Assembly (NCBI GenBank): GCA_041753575.1 | Contig: JBGSUA010000183.1 | Location: 1 to 54,572, forward strand | Source of the DNA: CG2-30-51-40 sp041753575 | Lineage (GTDB): Bacteria > Desulfobacterota > DSM-4660 > Desulfatiglandales > Desulfatiglandaceae | Reading direction: 5' to 3' | DNA: 54,572 bases | In this document: positions 22,547 to 31,448 of the stretch, in pieces | How positions within the stretch are numbered: position 1 is the first letter of the stretch | Layout: every line of letters starts with the position of its first letter | Program-made: the position numbers and the translations under genes | Notes under the pieces: model-generated | Database searches by the model: none | Seen by the model: only the letters and a program-made list of their open reading frames with translations | Told to the model about the DNA's origin: nothing

Positions 22547-23275
22547 CTATTGGGATTCATGCAGAGATTTCTGAAGGATGTAACCAACAGAAGTCAGACG
22601 ATGATAAACTGCTTTGTTGAAGCCCTGTCCAAAGCCCATCTCCATATACATCTGAGGCGGAATCACAAAAATATCTTCGTCCGCTATCATTTCTTCCCTG
22701 GTAGTGAAGTACGAATCTCCAACAAATGGATCCATTTGAAGAAATGATATATCATCGCGATAGTCATAGTCAGGCGTAACATCTTGATTCAAAAAATAGT
22801 CCACGGTAATTATCAGAAGACCGCCAGGCTTAAGAATACGCTTCATTTCTTTTAGCGCAGGATAATGTGCATGAGGTGCTTTCGGCGTAAGTATATGCTC
22901 AAGCACACTCAGGCACGTGATGCGATCAAAGGTGTTGTCAGGAAAAGGAGCATCGAAAAGTGTCCCATGGTGGTATAATATTTTTTTATCCCAAGTTTTT
23001 ATCCAGGACTTGGGGATACCATAGGTATCAGGATAGTCTCCTTTCTCACCCTGCAGATAGTCAAGTCCGTGTGCCTCGCACCCTAGACCATAAAGATATG
23101 CAGGAATGGGAGATCTTCCACATCCCGCATCCAGACATTTAAGTCCGGTCTCAAATTTACCGTTTTCCAGGACCCATGGGTATTCCCAGCACCTTGTTCC
23201 GTATTGCCATTCAGCCCAAAGGCGCTTCTCTTTGATATATCTAACCATTTCGCTTATCTTTGCATATGAAATCAT
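22547..23275 (-). CDS. SAM-dependent methyltransferase
   Basis: A 242-residue class I methyltransferase with CLDAGCGRS (47-55), LEHIL and LKPGGLLIITVD. The stretch before the SAM loop (WAEWQYGTRCWEYPW) is aromatic and distinctive. It follows the double glycosyltransferase at 23306 by 30 bp and is likely co-transcribed with it. The Asp that normally binds the ribose of SAM appears as GLDYLQ. Probably acts on a glycan or on a nucleotide sugar; the substrate is not visible from sequence. Confidence 0.8.
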   Translation of the reverse strand: MISYAKISEMVRYIKEKRLWAEWQYGTRCWEYPWVLENGKFETGLKCLDAGCGRSPIPAYLYGLGCEAHGLDYLQGEKGDYPDTYGIPKSWIKTWDKKILYHHGTLFDAPFPDNTFDRITCLSVLEHILTPKAPHAHYPALKEMKRILKPGGLLIITVDYFLNQDVTPDYDYRDDISFLQMDPFVGDSYFTTREEMIADEDIFVIPPQMYMEMGFGQGFNKAVYHRLTSVGYILQKSLHESQ

Positions 23276-23305
23276 TAAATCACCTGAATGCTTTCCATTT
23301 AAAGA

Positions 23306-26287
23306 TTAAGTACTTTTACTCCGCAACCCTCTCCAGGCTCTCCTTCCTGCCCTCCATGCCCAGCGTGGCGCCACAGTTTGTACCAGGAGTTCCTTTAAAA
23401 CAGGTTTGTACCCCGGGAGAGACGGCATTGCCGGATGAACCATATGCGCCTTAATGAAACTCAGCATGGCAGCCAACCCTTTTTTTCGGTGAAGATTAGC
23501 CGCAGTTGCAGTGAGGAGGCGGTTGCCGTCATCGTAGTGTTTGGTAATTGCACTCGACGTGAAGAGGTATCCCATAACGAGATTCCAGAATTCAACGCTC
23601 CACGGTGCAGGCCAATAATGCCTGCTCACCTTAATAAGCTCTCTTTTGGAGCCATAATTGTCTGCAAAGCATTTCGCATCCGGATGAATGCGGTATTTAG
23701 CAGTATAGTTGGCCATCATAATAAATGTTGCCTGTGCGCTCATTCTAAGCCAAAGATCATAATCCATGGCAAAGTACAAATTTTCCCTCAGGGGCCCACA
23801 TATTTCCCATATCCGTCGTGTCCAAAACGTGGCCGGCTGACTTATGGGGTTATATTTCCAGAATCTCAGAAGCATGGCCCTGTCGTAAAACTGATGATTG
23901 TTAGAAGGATGGTCGCAAATGAGATTCCCTTCTGCATCAATGAACTGACTCTTTCCCATTACAACAGAATGACCCTTCATTATAGACCTTACAGCGGCCT
24001 TAACAGCGCCTGGCACATATTCGTCGTCTGCACAAAGCCAAGCAAGAATATCTCCCTGGGCCATAGAAAAACCCTTATTAATAGCGTGGGACTGACCTCG
24101 GTCTTTCTTAGAATGCATGATAAGATGAGGGTACTTTTGACAGATCTCAATAGTTCCATCATCGGATCCACCGTCTACTATTATGTGTTCAATTCTTGGA
24201 TAATCCTGATCTAAAACGCTCTTAATGCAGTTCTCAACCCATCGAGCACAGTTATAAACGGGGGTAACAATACTTACAAGAGGAAGCGCGCTAATGGCCC
24301 TATTGTGCCTCACTGATAACGACGCAAATTCTTTCTGTTGCTGCTCTGAAAGTCCCAGAACACTCAAATAATCATTCTTGAGTTGCGCCAACGCATCATC
24401 ACGTTTATGAATCTCCTCTACCGCCTTGTTTCGATCTGCAAGCAGTTGAAGTAAGTTGTCATCCCTTATGTGGATTTCGCTAACCGCATTATTTCTGTCC
24501 TGGAGAAGTAGCGCGTAGGCTTCGTCTCTTTTTCGTATTTCTTCTATTGCTATCTCTCGGTCTTTTCGAAGAGTCTCGAGAAGTTGATCTCGTCTTCGTA
24601 TCTCCTCTACCGCCTTTTCTCGATCCGCCCGCAGACCCACAAGCTTCTCGTCTCTAATCTCAATCTCTGCAACCGCACGTTCGCGGTCTGCCTTTAAATC
24701 CTCCAGCTTCTTGTCGCGAATCCTTATCTCTTCAACTGCCTTTTCTCGATCAGTTTTTACTTCATAGAGTTCAAGCTCCCGGCTCTGTATTAATGCCTTT
24801 ATCCCTCTGTATGACTCCTCTATGTCGGTAATTTTAGATTCAAGCGACATAGCGAGGCCCATTAAATTAAAAGGGATAATGCGGTTTGTTACCTCAAGGT
24901 ATTTGCTTCCTAGATTTATACTCATTAGTGCTACAGATGATTCCGGCACCTCTGTAGCACTAACAGCCAACCCATATGAATTACCTAGCGAATAGTCCCT
25001 TTGTGTTACTCCTTTTGAGACCAGTTCCTCGTATATCGCCAGAAAGGCATTCCCCTGATTATGAAGCGAAAACCTGGTTTCCATAAGTCCACGGCATCTC
25101 TCGGCCATTTCCTCGAGCCTTCGACGATCAAAAACGGTCTCCAGAATTGCATCCCCCAGTCTCTCAGCATCCCCTGCCGGCGCGAGCATTCCTGTGACCC
25201 CATGCTCTATTACGTCAGGCATTCCTCCCACACCAAAGGCCACTACCGGGGTTCCACAGGCCATGGCCTCAAGCATGGTATTGGGAAGGTTGTCCTCAAG
25301 TGATGCCTGGATAAAGATGTCCGCTGCCGAGTAAGCCGTGCGCACCTTTTCGTCTGAATTGAGGTAGCCGAGGGATGTGACTGGAATGCCTGCCTCCTCG
25401 ATTACAGGCGAGGGGTAGCCGAAGCACAGGAGCCTCAGGCGATCGCCCTGCACAAGCCGCCTGAACCGCTCATCAGCCATGCAATGCCGCAGGACTTCCG
25501 CCAATTGTTTGAACCCTTTTCGCTTTTCACCCGTGTTCTCAGCCCCGAAGAGAAGTGTGAGAATGCCCGGATCCAGACCTAATGCCTCCTTGGCCTGTGG
25601 TTTTGGCATCGGGCAGAAGATGTCGGTCTCGATGCCGTTGGGGATCACCTCAACTCTTCTCCCCTTGAAGACAACGCTGGAACGTGCGCACTCGGCAAGC
25701 CACCTGCTCGGGGTCACAATGGTGAGATGGCCGCCGGAGAAAAGCTCTTTTTTGTCGGAAAGAAGCGCGGCCGCCAGCCCGAAGGGATCCTCGCGCAACT
25801 GAGGACATGCCTCGCATCCGCGCTCGTAGCCGCTGCATCCTGCCGAGTAATGGCACCCGCCTGTAAAGGCCCACTGGTCGTGGAGGGTCCAGACCACTGG
25901 TTTCCCAAGATCGAGAAGGCTCTTGATGGTCACGGGGGATTGATAATAGGCGATCCAGTGAAGATGGATGACATCAGCCTCCCGCATCAGAGAAGCGGCG
26001 GAAAGGTCGTAACCTGGATAAGAGATGGAAAAAAGAGTATTGCTGATCTCCGTCCGATTGGAGTTGACCGCCTGATCCTGGAGTGCCGCCTGGCAGAAAA
26101 AGGCCTGCTCCTCTTCTTTGCTAGCGGGCCCCGGAGCAGCCGTCGCAACGAACGGATCATGCGAACGCTTGTACCTGACAAGCATGCGGGAATCCGCTCC
26201 CCCGCCCCGGAGTCCTCTGTGCAGGCGGTAGGCTGCACGGGCGGCCCCTCCGGCAGTATCGTAGGTGGAGATGTGGACGACCTTCAT
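23306..26287 (-). CDS. GT4-coiled coil-GT2 double glycosyltransferase
   Basis: A 993-residue protein in three parts. Residues 1-425 are a GT4 transferase (start DTAGGAARAAYRLHRGL; HLHWIAYY; CSGYERGCEACPQ metal-site-like Cys set; SLEDNLPNTMLEAMA with the EX7E region). Residues about 480-665 are a long coiled coil containing six tandem 21-residue units (513-638). Residues 669-990 are a GT2 transferase (VTPVYNC, VDGGSDDG, LCADDE). The rod probably sets a fixed distance between two active sites, as proposed for chain-length control in other polymerising enzymes. It overlaps the next upstream gene by 4 bp (ATGA), so the two are coupled. Confidence 0.85.
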   Translation of the reverse strand: MKVVHISTYDTAGGAARAAYRLHRGLRGGGADSRMLVRYKRSHDPFVATAAPGPASKEEEQAFFCQAALQDQAVNSNRTEISNTLFSISYPGYDLSAASLMREADVIHLHWIAYYQSPVTIKSLLDLGKPVVWTLHDQWAFTGGCHYSAGCSGYERGCEACPQLREDPFGLAAALLSDKKELFSGGHLTIVTPSRWLAECARSSVVFKGRRVEVIPNGIETDIFCPMPKPQAKEALGLDPGILTLLFGAENTGEKRKGFKQLAEVLRHCMADERFRRLVQGDRLRLLCFGYPSPVIEEAGIPVTSLGYLNSDEKVRTAYSAADIFIQASLEDNLPNTMLEAMACGTPVVAFGVGGMPDVIEHGVTGMLAPAGDAERLGDAILETVFDRRRLEEMAERCRGLMETRFSLHNQGNAFLAIYEELVSKGVTQRDYSLGNSYGLAVSATEVPESSVALMSINLGSKYLEVTNRIIPFNLMGLAMSLESKITDIEESYRGIKALIQSRELELYEVKTDREKAVEEIRIRDKKLEDLKADRERAVAEIEIRDEKLVGLRADREKAVEEIRRRDQLLETLRKDREIAIEEIRKRDEAYALLLQDRNNAVSEIHIRDDNLLQLLADRNKAVEEIHKRDDALAQLKNDYLSVLGLSEQQQKEFASLSVRHNRAISALPLVSIVTPVYNCARWVENCIKSVLDQDYPRIEHIIVDGGSDDGTIEICQKYPHLIMHSKKDRGQSHAINKGFSMAQGDILAWLCADDEYVPGAVKAAVRSIMKGHSVVMGKSQFIDAEGNLICDHPSNNHQFYDRAMLLRFWKYNPISQPATFWTRRIWEICGPLRENLYFAMDYDLWLRMSAQATFIMMANYTAKYRIHPDAKCFADNYGSKRELIKVSRHYWPAPWSVEFWNLVMGYLFTSSAITKHYDDGNRLLTATAANLHRKKGLAAMLSFIKAHMVHPAMPSLPGYKPVLKELLVQTVAPRWAWRAGRRAWRGLRSKST
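24374..24751 (-). repeat. Six in-frame 63-bp tandem repeats (coiled coil)
   Basis: Residues 513-638 of the double glycosyltransferase are six units of 21 residues, each starting DR(E/N) and following DREKAVEEIRIRDKKLEDLKA-like spacing: D-R at 1-2, A-(V/I) at 5-6, E-I at 8-9 and R-D at 12-13. Three heptads per unit, no insertions. Not a CRISPR: the units are continuous, in frame and diverged. Confidence 0.9.
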
Positions 26288-28551
26288 GAAGAGGCAGTCC
26301 CTCCTTTCCTTTCATGCCCCCGGCCGGCTGCGGCGGGAAGCCTTCGGTAAAGATCGTCGTATTGCCGGACCATGTCTTCCACGCGGAAGAGGCGGTCGAA
26401 CCTGGCCTTCAGCCTTTCCCCAATCCGCCGCCGCAGTTCCCCGTCATCCAGCAGTCTGAGCAGGATGCCAACAAGTTCGCCTTCGTTTCGTCCGAGACAA
26501 TTTGCTGTCTCCATTTCGCCGGGTACCTCAGTCTCTGTCCTAGCGAGCGTTTGGGCGGTATGCGGCTCGGATCTGCCGTAGTCGGTTTCCTTCAGCGTTT
26601 TCTCCTCGGCCCCCAGGATCTCCGGGAGGGCACCGACTGCGTATCCGGCGACAGGTATGCCCATGGCCATGGCAAAGGGAACCACCTGGCCGAAGCTTTC
26701 GTTCCACACGGGGGCTGCAAAAACGCTGAACCTGCCGTACCAGGCTGGCAGCTCATGGTAGGGGACATAGCCCGCAAAGAGAAATCTGCCGGCCACCCCG
26801 GCCTCCGCGACCTGTCTGCGATAGGACGGAAGAAGGGCGCCCCCTCCCACAATGATCACCCTGGTGCGTGGTCTGGCCCGAACCGCCTCGATAAGAGGCT
26901 GGATGGAATCTTCCCGCAGCTTGTCTCTGTCCAGGCGATAGACCATGCCGATTGTGTCATCCGCAGGGGCGCCCGCTGGTGCAAACATTGTCCCGTCGCT
27001 TCCGGGGTAGAGGATGGAGGCTTTTTCCGGCGCGGGCGTGACCGAATCCATGGCATGGCGGCTCACGAACACGTAATGGGCGACCGCCGGGTGTCTCAGA
27101 ATCCGGAAGGGAGTGTTGACGTTTTCCACGATGATCGGCCCTGTCCTTGCGGCTGCCTCCATAACCTTTTCATACCAGGGGTCGAACCAGTAATGGAAAT
27201 GGATTATGTGTGGGGCCTTTTCCCGGAAAAAGCCCTCCAGTTCCTCCACAGACACAGGCTCGGAGAAATCATGGAAGGGAAAGCCGTCATAGTGAAGGGG
27301 GTCAGGGATATCGAGGCTTATCACCTCCTGGTCATAGTGCCCGCTGAGACGCTCATAGAGATCCACCACGAGCCTGCTGGAGCCCCCTGTCCTCAGGTTG
27401 CCGATCACGTGGATGATCCGGGGCTTTTCACAGGCTTCTTTGGGCGTCAGGGAAGGAGCGTCTTCCGTGGCGGTCTTTGCGTGATAGGTGAGGGGATTGG
27501 TTGTGAAGCCCTCTTTACGCTCTTTTTCCCGGGGTGACAGGTGCCCGGAGGCGGCCTCCCTGTATTCCCGAAGCCATTGCCAGCTCTCGGAGACCAGAAG
27601 GGGAGGATTAGGCGCGGAAACCGGGACGACAGGCATCTTTGCCTGGACAGGAGGCCTTTGCGTCTGAGACAGGGGTGTTGCCACCCCGGTCTCTTCCCTA
27701 GTCCTGATCTCCTCAGGGTGAAAGAAGGCCCGGAGGCACTCAAATTCCTCCCTGATTCCGTCCATTGCCTTCATGGTCCTGCGGTCGGTTCCATCCGCCC
27801 GGCAGGAGGCAGTAAGAAGCCGGTGCCAGTCCCCCACGATCCGGGGAAGGGATATCCTGGAGCGGGAGTCCTTTTTGCGGCCGAAGTGCTTGAGGGCCGG
27901 GTCCAGAAAGGCCGCGATCTCCTCCCTGGCATCTTCATAGGCCCTGGGAAATGTCAGGGAGAGGCTGCGGCCGATCCCGGCGATGGTCTTTTGCGGATTC
28001 TTAAGGAGTCCTTCAAAGGAAAGCCACGCGCGCGGCATCCCCCTGGTGAACGCCTCGGACGAGATGGTGTGGATCATCCAGAGGAAAATCCCCTTTTCCA
28101 GGGAAAAGCCGTGCCTGAGCTTGAGCGATTCGGCAACCTCGGCGGGTCGGCGCACGGGGATGATGGCGCATATCTCAATCCCCATATCCTCCAAGGCCTC
28201 GCGCCACAGGGGAAAAAGGCGGCATATGCGGGGGTCCTTGATTGCAAAAAGGCCACTCTCCCCAAACTCCTCCTCAATCATTACCCTCATCTGGGGAATG
28301 GCTCCGATTGCAGGTTGCCTGTTCCACCATTCCCGCGAAAAAGGGAATGTATCGTGCCAGGAAGAACCAAGCTCCTCAAGGAGATTTTGGTTGAACTCTG
28401 TTATGCGAAGGTTTTCGAAATAGCCGCGGGGGTTTTCCTCCGAGGGCTTCATTATGGTCTTTCCCAGATCAAGCCCAAGGAGGCTTAGAACACCCGTAAG
28501 GGCAGAGGTGCCGCTTCGGTGCATGCCCATGACCATGAGGCATCGCCTCAT
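26284..28551 (-). CDS. Sulfotransferase-GT4 fusion
   Basis: A 755-residue protein. Residues 1 to about 300 form a sulfotransferase-fold domain: P-loop MGMHRSGTSAL (8-18), NPRGYFEN, KDPRICRLFP and VRRPAEVAESL, the Arg/Ser 3'-phosphate site of PAPS enzymes. A Pro-rich linker (about 310-385) leads to a GT4 transferase (390-745) with HVIGNLRTGGSS, HFHYWFDPW, GMVYRLDRDK and ESFGQVVPFAMA as the EX7E region. One chain could thus transfer a sugar and sulfate it. It overlaps the GT4-GT2 gene by 4 bp. Base composition is GC-rich, unlike the epimerase-to-AlgI stretch. Confidence 0.8.
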   Translation of the reverse strand: MRRCLMVMGMHRSGTSALTGVLSLLGLDLGKTIMKPSEENPRGYFENLRITEFNQNLLEELGSSWHDTFPFSREWWNRQPAIGAIPQMRVMIEEEFGESGLFAIKDPRICRLFPLWREALEDMGIEICAIIPVRRPAEVAESLKLRHGFSLEKGIFLWMIHTISSEAFTRGMPRAWLSFEGLLKNPQKTIAGIGRSLSLTFPRAYEDAREEIAAFLDPALKHFGRKKDSRSRISLPRIVGDWHRLLTASCRADGTDRRTMKAMDGIREEFECLRAFFHPEEIRTREETGVATPLSQTQRPPVQAKMPVVPVSAPNPPLLVSESWQWLREYREAASGHLSPREKERKEGFTTNPLTYHAKTATEDAPSLTPKEACEKPRIIHVIGNLRTGGSSRLVVDLYERLSGHYDQEVISLDIPDPLHYDGFPFHDFSEPVSVEELEGFFREKAPHIIHFHYWFDPWYEKVMEAAARTGPIIVENVNTPFRILRHPAVAHYVFVSRHAMDSVTPAPEKASILYPGSDGTMFAPAGAPADDTIGMVYRLDRDKLREDSIQPLIEAVRARPRTRVIIVGGGALLPSYRRQVAEAGVAGRFLFAGYVPYHELPAWYGRFSVFAAPVWNESFGQVVPFAMAMGIPVAGYAVGALPEILGAEEKTLKETDYGRSEPHTAQTLARTETEVPGEMETANCLGRNEGELVGILLRLLDDGELRRRIGERLKARFDRLFRVEDMVRQYDDLYRRLPAAAGRGHERKGGTASS

Positions 28552-28659
28552 AGAGAAGCCCCTCTTATAACTGGCCCGGCTAATGATTCTTCAACGGATA
28601 TTTTCATGAATGCGCTAATTCCATTGATCTCTGGCATGGCTTCTAACAAGAAGAAATTT

Positions 28660-28953
28660 TCAAGAGGCGGCGGCAAGTCTCTCAACTTTGAATTCCTTGT
28701 CTTTGCGCCTTGCAACCGACAGATCGTAATAGGCCTGCTGGTTAAGCCAGCTCTCAGCAGAGGTATTGAACGCAAGTGACAGCCTGATAGCCATCTCAGG
28801 AGTGATGCCCGCTCTCCCATTTAAAATCGCGGAAAGCGTCTTACGGCTTACCCCTAGAGCTTCCGCTGCTCTGGTTATGCTTATACCCAACGGATTAAGG
28901 CAAAGCTCCTTCAGAATTTCACCTGGATGGGGGGGATCGTACATTTGCATCAT
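28660..28953 (-). CDS. higA: HigA-type antitoxin
   Basis: A 97-residue XRE-family protein with the HigA signature DPPHPGEILKE, then a helix-turn-helix (ITRAAEALGVSRKTLSAILNGRAGIT) and AESWLNQQ..YDL. It neutralises HigB and represses the operon. The likely start is the ATG at 28953, with GAGG 8 nt upstream; two more ATGs follow within nine bases, and longer versions have no support. It overlaps no gene but starts 11 bp after the HigB stop region. Order is toxin first, as usual for this system. Confidence 0.85.
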   Translation of the reverse strand: MMQMYDPPHPGEILKELCLNPLGISITRAAEALGVSRKTLSAILNGRAGITPEMAIRLSLAFNTSAESWLNQQAYYDLSVARRKDKEFKVERLAAAS

Positions 28954-28963
28954 TTCAATAACC

Positions 28964-29242
28964 TCAATGATAATTCTCATAATTGACGCCTGCCGCGTCG
29001 GTACCGTCAAATTTAAATGTAACTCGCCAACTGCCGCTCACGCGAACCGACCAGGTGCCTTTCCTGTCTCCTTCTAATTCGTGCAAGTAAAGGCCCGGCA
29101 AAATCATATCATGGGGACTGCCCGATGCCTGTAATCTACCTAAAATAAGGCGCAACTTTCTTGCGTGAGACGGCTGTACACCGGCATTGGAACCGGTTAA
29201 GAAAAACTTTTCCAGCCCTTTGTGTTTGAAGTCCCTTATCAC
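28964..29242 (-). CDS. higB: HigB-type toxin (RelE superfamily)
   Basis: A 92-residue RelE-fold protein starting MIRDFKHKGLEKFF, with the HigB landmarks ARKLRLILGRL, PGLYLHELEGDRKGTWSVRVSGSWRVTFKF and a C-terminal VNYENYH (most relatives have VDYEDYH). It is a ribosome-dependent mRNA nuclease by family. Full length. It is followed by the antitoxin on the same strand. With the FitAB pair it forms a small TA island between the sulfotransferase-GT4 gene and wzt. Confidence 0.88.
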   Translation of the reverse strand: MIRDFKHKGLEKFFLTGSNAGVQPSHARKLRLILGRLQASGSPHDMILPGLYLHELEGDRKGTWSVRVSGSWRVTFKFDGTDAAGVNYENYH

Positions 29243-29274
29243 ACTTTTTCTTGTAACCTATTCGGTTACGATTT

Positions 29275-29703
29275 TCAATGGATTTCGTTAAATGGGTCCC
29301 AGAGCTCAAGCCCTTTGATGTCGAAAAAATCCTTGGTATTCCTGGTAGCTAATGTCAGTCCGGCTGTCAAAGCAATCGCAGCAATCTGCGCGTCTTCAAC
29401 GCTTATAGGATGGCCTCGCCTAATACGTTCTGAAACAATAAGCCCATACTCAGATGATGCCTCACAATCAAATGGCAGACAGCGATCCAGGAAATCTTCG
29501 TAAAACATCCTTTCAGCAGATTCCAGCAGAAAATGTTTTCGCTTGCCTTCCGGCAACAAATAGATACCAAGTCGAATTTCAGCCATCGTGACGGCACTGA
29601 TCCAAACATCCCATTCCGGCTGCTCATCCAGCCATTTGATTACCCTGGAATCAGGCTTTATCCTCATCAGTTCAGAAACAACATTCGTGTCCAGAAGAAT
29701 CAC
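29275..29703 (-). CDS. FitB/VapC-type PIN toxin
   Basis: A 142-residue PIN protein of the FitB subgroup: MILLDTNVVSELMR (D5), SAVTMAEIRLGI (E42 region), VEDAQIAAIA (D104 region) and LATRNTKDF (the last Asp). All four acidic positions are present, so it is probably an active RNase. It overlaps its antitoxin by 4 bp (ATGA). In this subgroup the toxin is held inactive by a ribbon-helix-helix antitoxin that also binds the promoter. Confidence 0.88.
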   Translation of the reverse strand: MILLDTNVVSELMRIKPDSRVIKWLDEQPEWDVWISAVTMAEIRLGIYLLPEGKRKHFLLESAERMFYEDFLDRCLPFDCEASSEYGLIVSERIRRGHPISVEDAQIAAIALTAGLTLATRNTKDFFDIKGLELWDPFNEIH

Positions 29704-29957
29704 TCTGATTCCTCCGGCGGCAATACCGCTGTTAGACGCGGAGTTGAATGAGGCACTTCAGGGAGGTCCACACCTCCAATATCAGCAAAACGTTTGGAGA
29801 TTCTGGAGCCCATACCGCCTGTGCACTTCTTTGCCAAGAGGAATTGTCTAAGGATTTGGCGTGCTTCCTCTTCCATTGATCTGCCATTTTTGGCAGCACG
29901 CATCCTGAGGGATGCTTTCAATGAGTCATCTATATTTCGCAAAGTTAAGCTTGCCAT
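29700..29957 (-). CDS. FitA-type ribbon-helix-helix antitoxin
   Basis: An 85-residue protein with the FitA layout: MASLTLRNIDDSLKASLRMRAAKNGRSMEEEARQIL as split strand-helix-helix, then a C-terminal part ending IGGVDLPEVPHSTPRL that inserts into the toxin. The ATG is preceded by a GGGGGG run about 8 nt away and by AAGGAG directly abutting it. It would autoregulate from the AT-rich 118-bp gap up to wzt, which holds an ATTGCAAT palindrome near 30000-30007. Confidence 0.85.
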   Translation of the reverse strand: MASLTLRNIDDSLKASLRMRAAKNGRSMEEEARQILRQFLLAKKCTGGMGSRISKRFADIGGVDLPEVPHSTPRLTAVLPPEESE

Positions 29958-30075
29958 CTCCTTTACCCCCCTTGAAACCCATATGACATCATTGTATTCA
30001 TTGCAATCATTAAAATCAAGCTGCGGGAGAGCCTTGAAATGTTAAGGTTAATATCACATCTTGATTGGTTCAATG

Positions 30076-31437
30076 CTACCGCCTTGTTATCCACGAGATG
30101 GGCTCTTCGAAGAGATCCACGATACCGATGGCACGGGGGTTAATGGAATCCGGGGGCTGGACCCGGAACATGGCGGCATCTATGATCCTGTGGAGATAGG
30201 TCTCGGCTCCGTCAATGGTTGCAAGGACACCTGCGTTAAGGAAATAAACGGCCGGCATGAGGACGCATCTGAATGGGAAGGCTACGCTCACTCTGGAGCC
30301 GGCCTCCATCACAGGGTAGGCGTCCTGGGGCTGGGATGATGCGGCACCCGCGAGTTCAAAGCCCGTCACGGTCTTGATCAGCATAGCGAACCGCACGTTG
30401 TAGGAGGTTTCAAGAAACTCCACGTCGTAGGTATATACGTAATCGGAGCGGCTGACCAGGACGTTGACGGCTGTCCCGTCGGGTGTGGTGACCCTGGGTG
30501 AGATGATCTTCGCCCCACGCGGCTCATAGGTTATGGTAGTGGCGGGCAAAAGGGAAGGATCAAGAAAGGCCTCCGCGCAGGGAGCGGCCTTTGAGCTTTC
30601 CTCGGACGGAGTGCCCGCAGGGCCCGCGCAGGCGCTTGCTGCCGATGGATCGCCCGGGCCTGCCTTGAGACTCTGCCTGAGCGCCTGCACGCGATGGGCC
30701 GGGGCATAGATGAGCTTGTGATATTCGCCTACCACGAGCTTGGGGGACCCGTTTAAGAGAAGCTCCCCTTCATCAAGGAGCACGGCTCTGTTGCACAGCT
30801 CCACAACCGTCGGGGCTGAATGTGAGACAAAAAGTATAGTGGCCCCACGGCGTCTCATCTCATGGATGCGGGAGTAGCATTTCCTCTGGAAGACCTCGTC
30901 TCCCACTGCAAGGGCCTCATCCACCACCAGGATCTCAGGATCAACATTCACCGCAACGGCAAAGGCAAGGCGCAGATACATGCCGCTTGAATAGATCCTT
31001 ACCGGCTGGTCAATGAATGCGCCTATGTCCGCGAATGCCTCGACCTCAGGCAGCCGTCTTTCGATCTCATGCCGGTCGAGCCCGAGGATCGCTCCGTTGA
31101 GGAATACGTTCTGCCTGCCGGTGAAATCCGGATTAAACCCGGCGCCCAGCTCCAGGAGGGCCGAGACCCTGCCGGATACTTCCACATCCCCTGACGTAGG
31201 CTGAAGCACTCCGCAAATGACCTGAAGGAGTGTCGATTTTCCGCTTCCGTTTCTCCCAATGATACCGAGGGTCTCACCGCGCCTGACCTCAAGGGAGACG
31301 CCCTTAAGAGCATTGAAAGGCTTGTGGTAGGCCTTGCGCAGCGGATGAAAGGTCTCCTTTACGCGGTCTGCGCTGGATCCGTAAAGCCTGTAGGTCTTGG
31401 TGAGGTCTCGCACCCTTATGACGGTATCATCACTCAA
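30076..31437 (-). CDS. wzt: Polysaccharide ABC exporter ATPase with sensing domain
   Basis: A 453-residue Wzt-type ATPase. Walker A GRNGSGKST (61-69), signature YSSGM (about 149) and Walker B ILVVDEAL (about 170) sit in the N-terminal half. A Pro/Ala-rich linker (about 255-290) leads to a C-terminal Wzt_C-like beta domain (about 300-450) that in relatives reads the chain-end cap before export. The best start is the TTG at 31437, with AGGGA 8 nt upstream and 12 bp after the Wzm stop; the frame is open further up but only inside wzm. Together with Wzm it exports the lipid-linked glycan. Confidence 0.85.
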   Translation of the reverse strand: MSDDTVIRVRDLTKTYRLYGSSADRVKETFHPLRKAYHKPFNALKGVSLEVRRGETLGIIGRNGSGKSTLLQVICGVLQPTSGDVEVSGRVSALLELGAGFNPDFTGRQNVFLNGAILGLDRHEIERRLPEVEAFADIGAFIDQPVRIYSSGMYLRLAFAVAVNVDPEILVVDEALAVGDEVFQRKCYSRIHEMRRRGATILFVSHSAPTVVELCNRAVLLDEGELLLNGSPKLVVGEYHKLIYAPAHRVQALRQSLKAGPGDPSAASACAGPAGTPSEESSKAAPCAEAFLDPSLLPATTITYEPRGAKIISPRVTTPDGTAVNVLVSRSDYVYTYDVEFLETSYNVRFAMLIKTVTGFELAGAASSQPQDAYPVMEAGSRVSVAFPFRCVLMPAVYFLNAGVLATIDGAETYLHRIIDAAMFRVQPPDSINPRAIGIVDLFEEPISWITRR

Positions 31438-31448
31438 AAGTTCAATCC

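Noticed and set aside
23435..24214. 259-residue plus-strand open frame
   Set aside because: Lies opposite the GT2 domain of the double glycosyltransferase, whose VTPVYNC and VDGGSDDG motifs are clear.
24374..24751. CRISPR-like or satellite array
   Set aside because: The 63-bp units are contiguous without spacers, in frame, and code for a coiled coil.
26314..28488. Two long plus-strand open frames (407 and 315 residues) opposite the sulfotransferase-GT4 gene
   Set aside because: They are shadows caused by high GC at codon third positions. Composition is Gly/Pro/Arg/His-rich with no domain, and the minus-strand gene has clear motifs through both areas.
28548..28820. 90-residue minus-strand open frame overlapping HigA
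   Set aside because: It is out of frame with HigA, has no domain, and starts inside the antitoxin gene.
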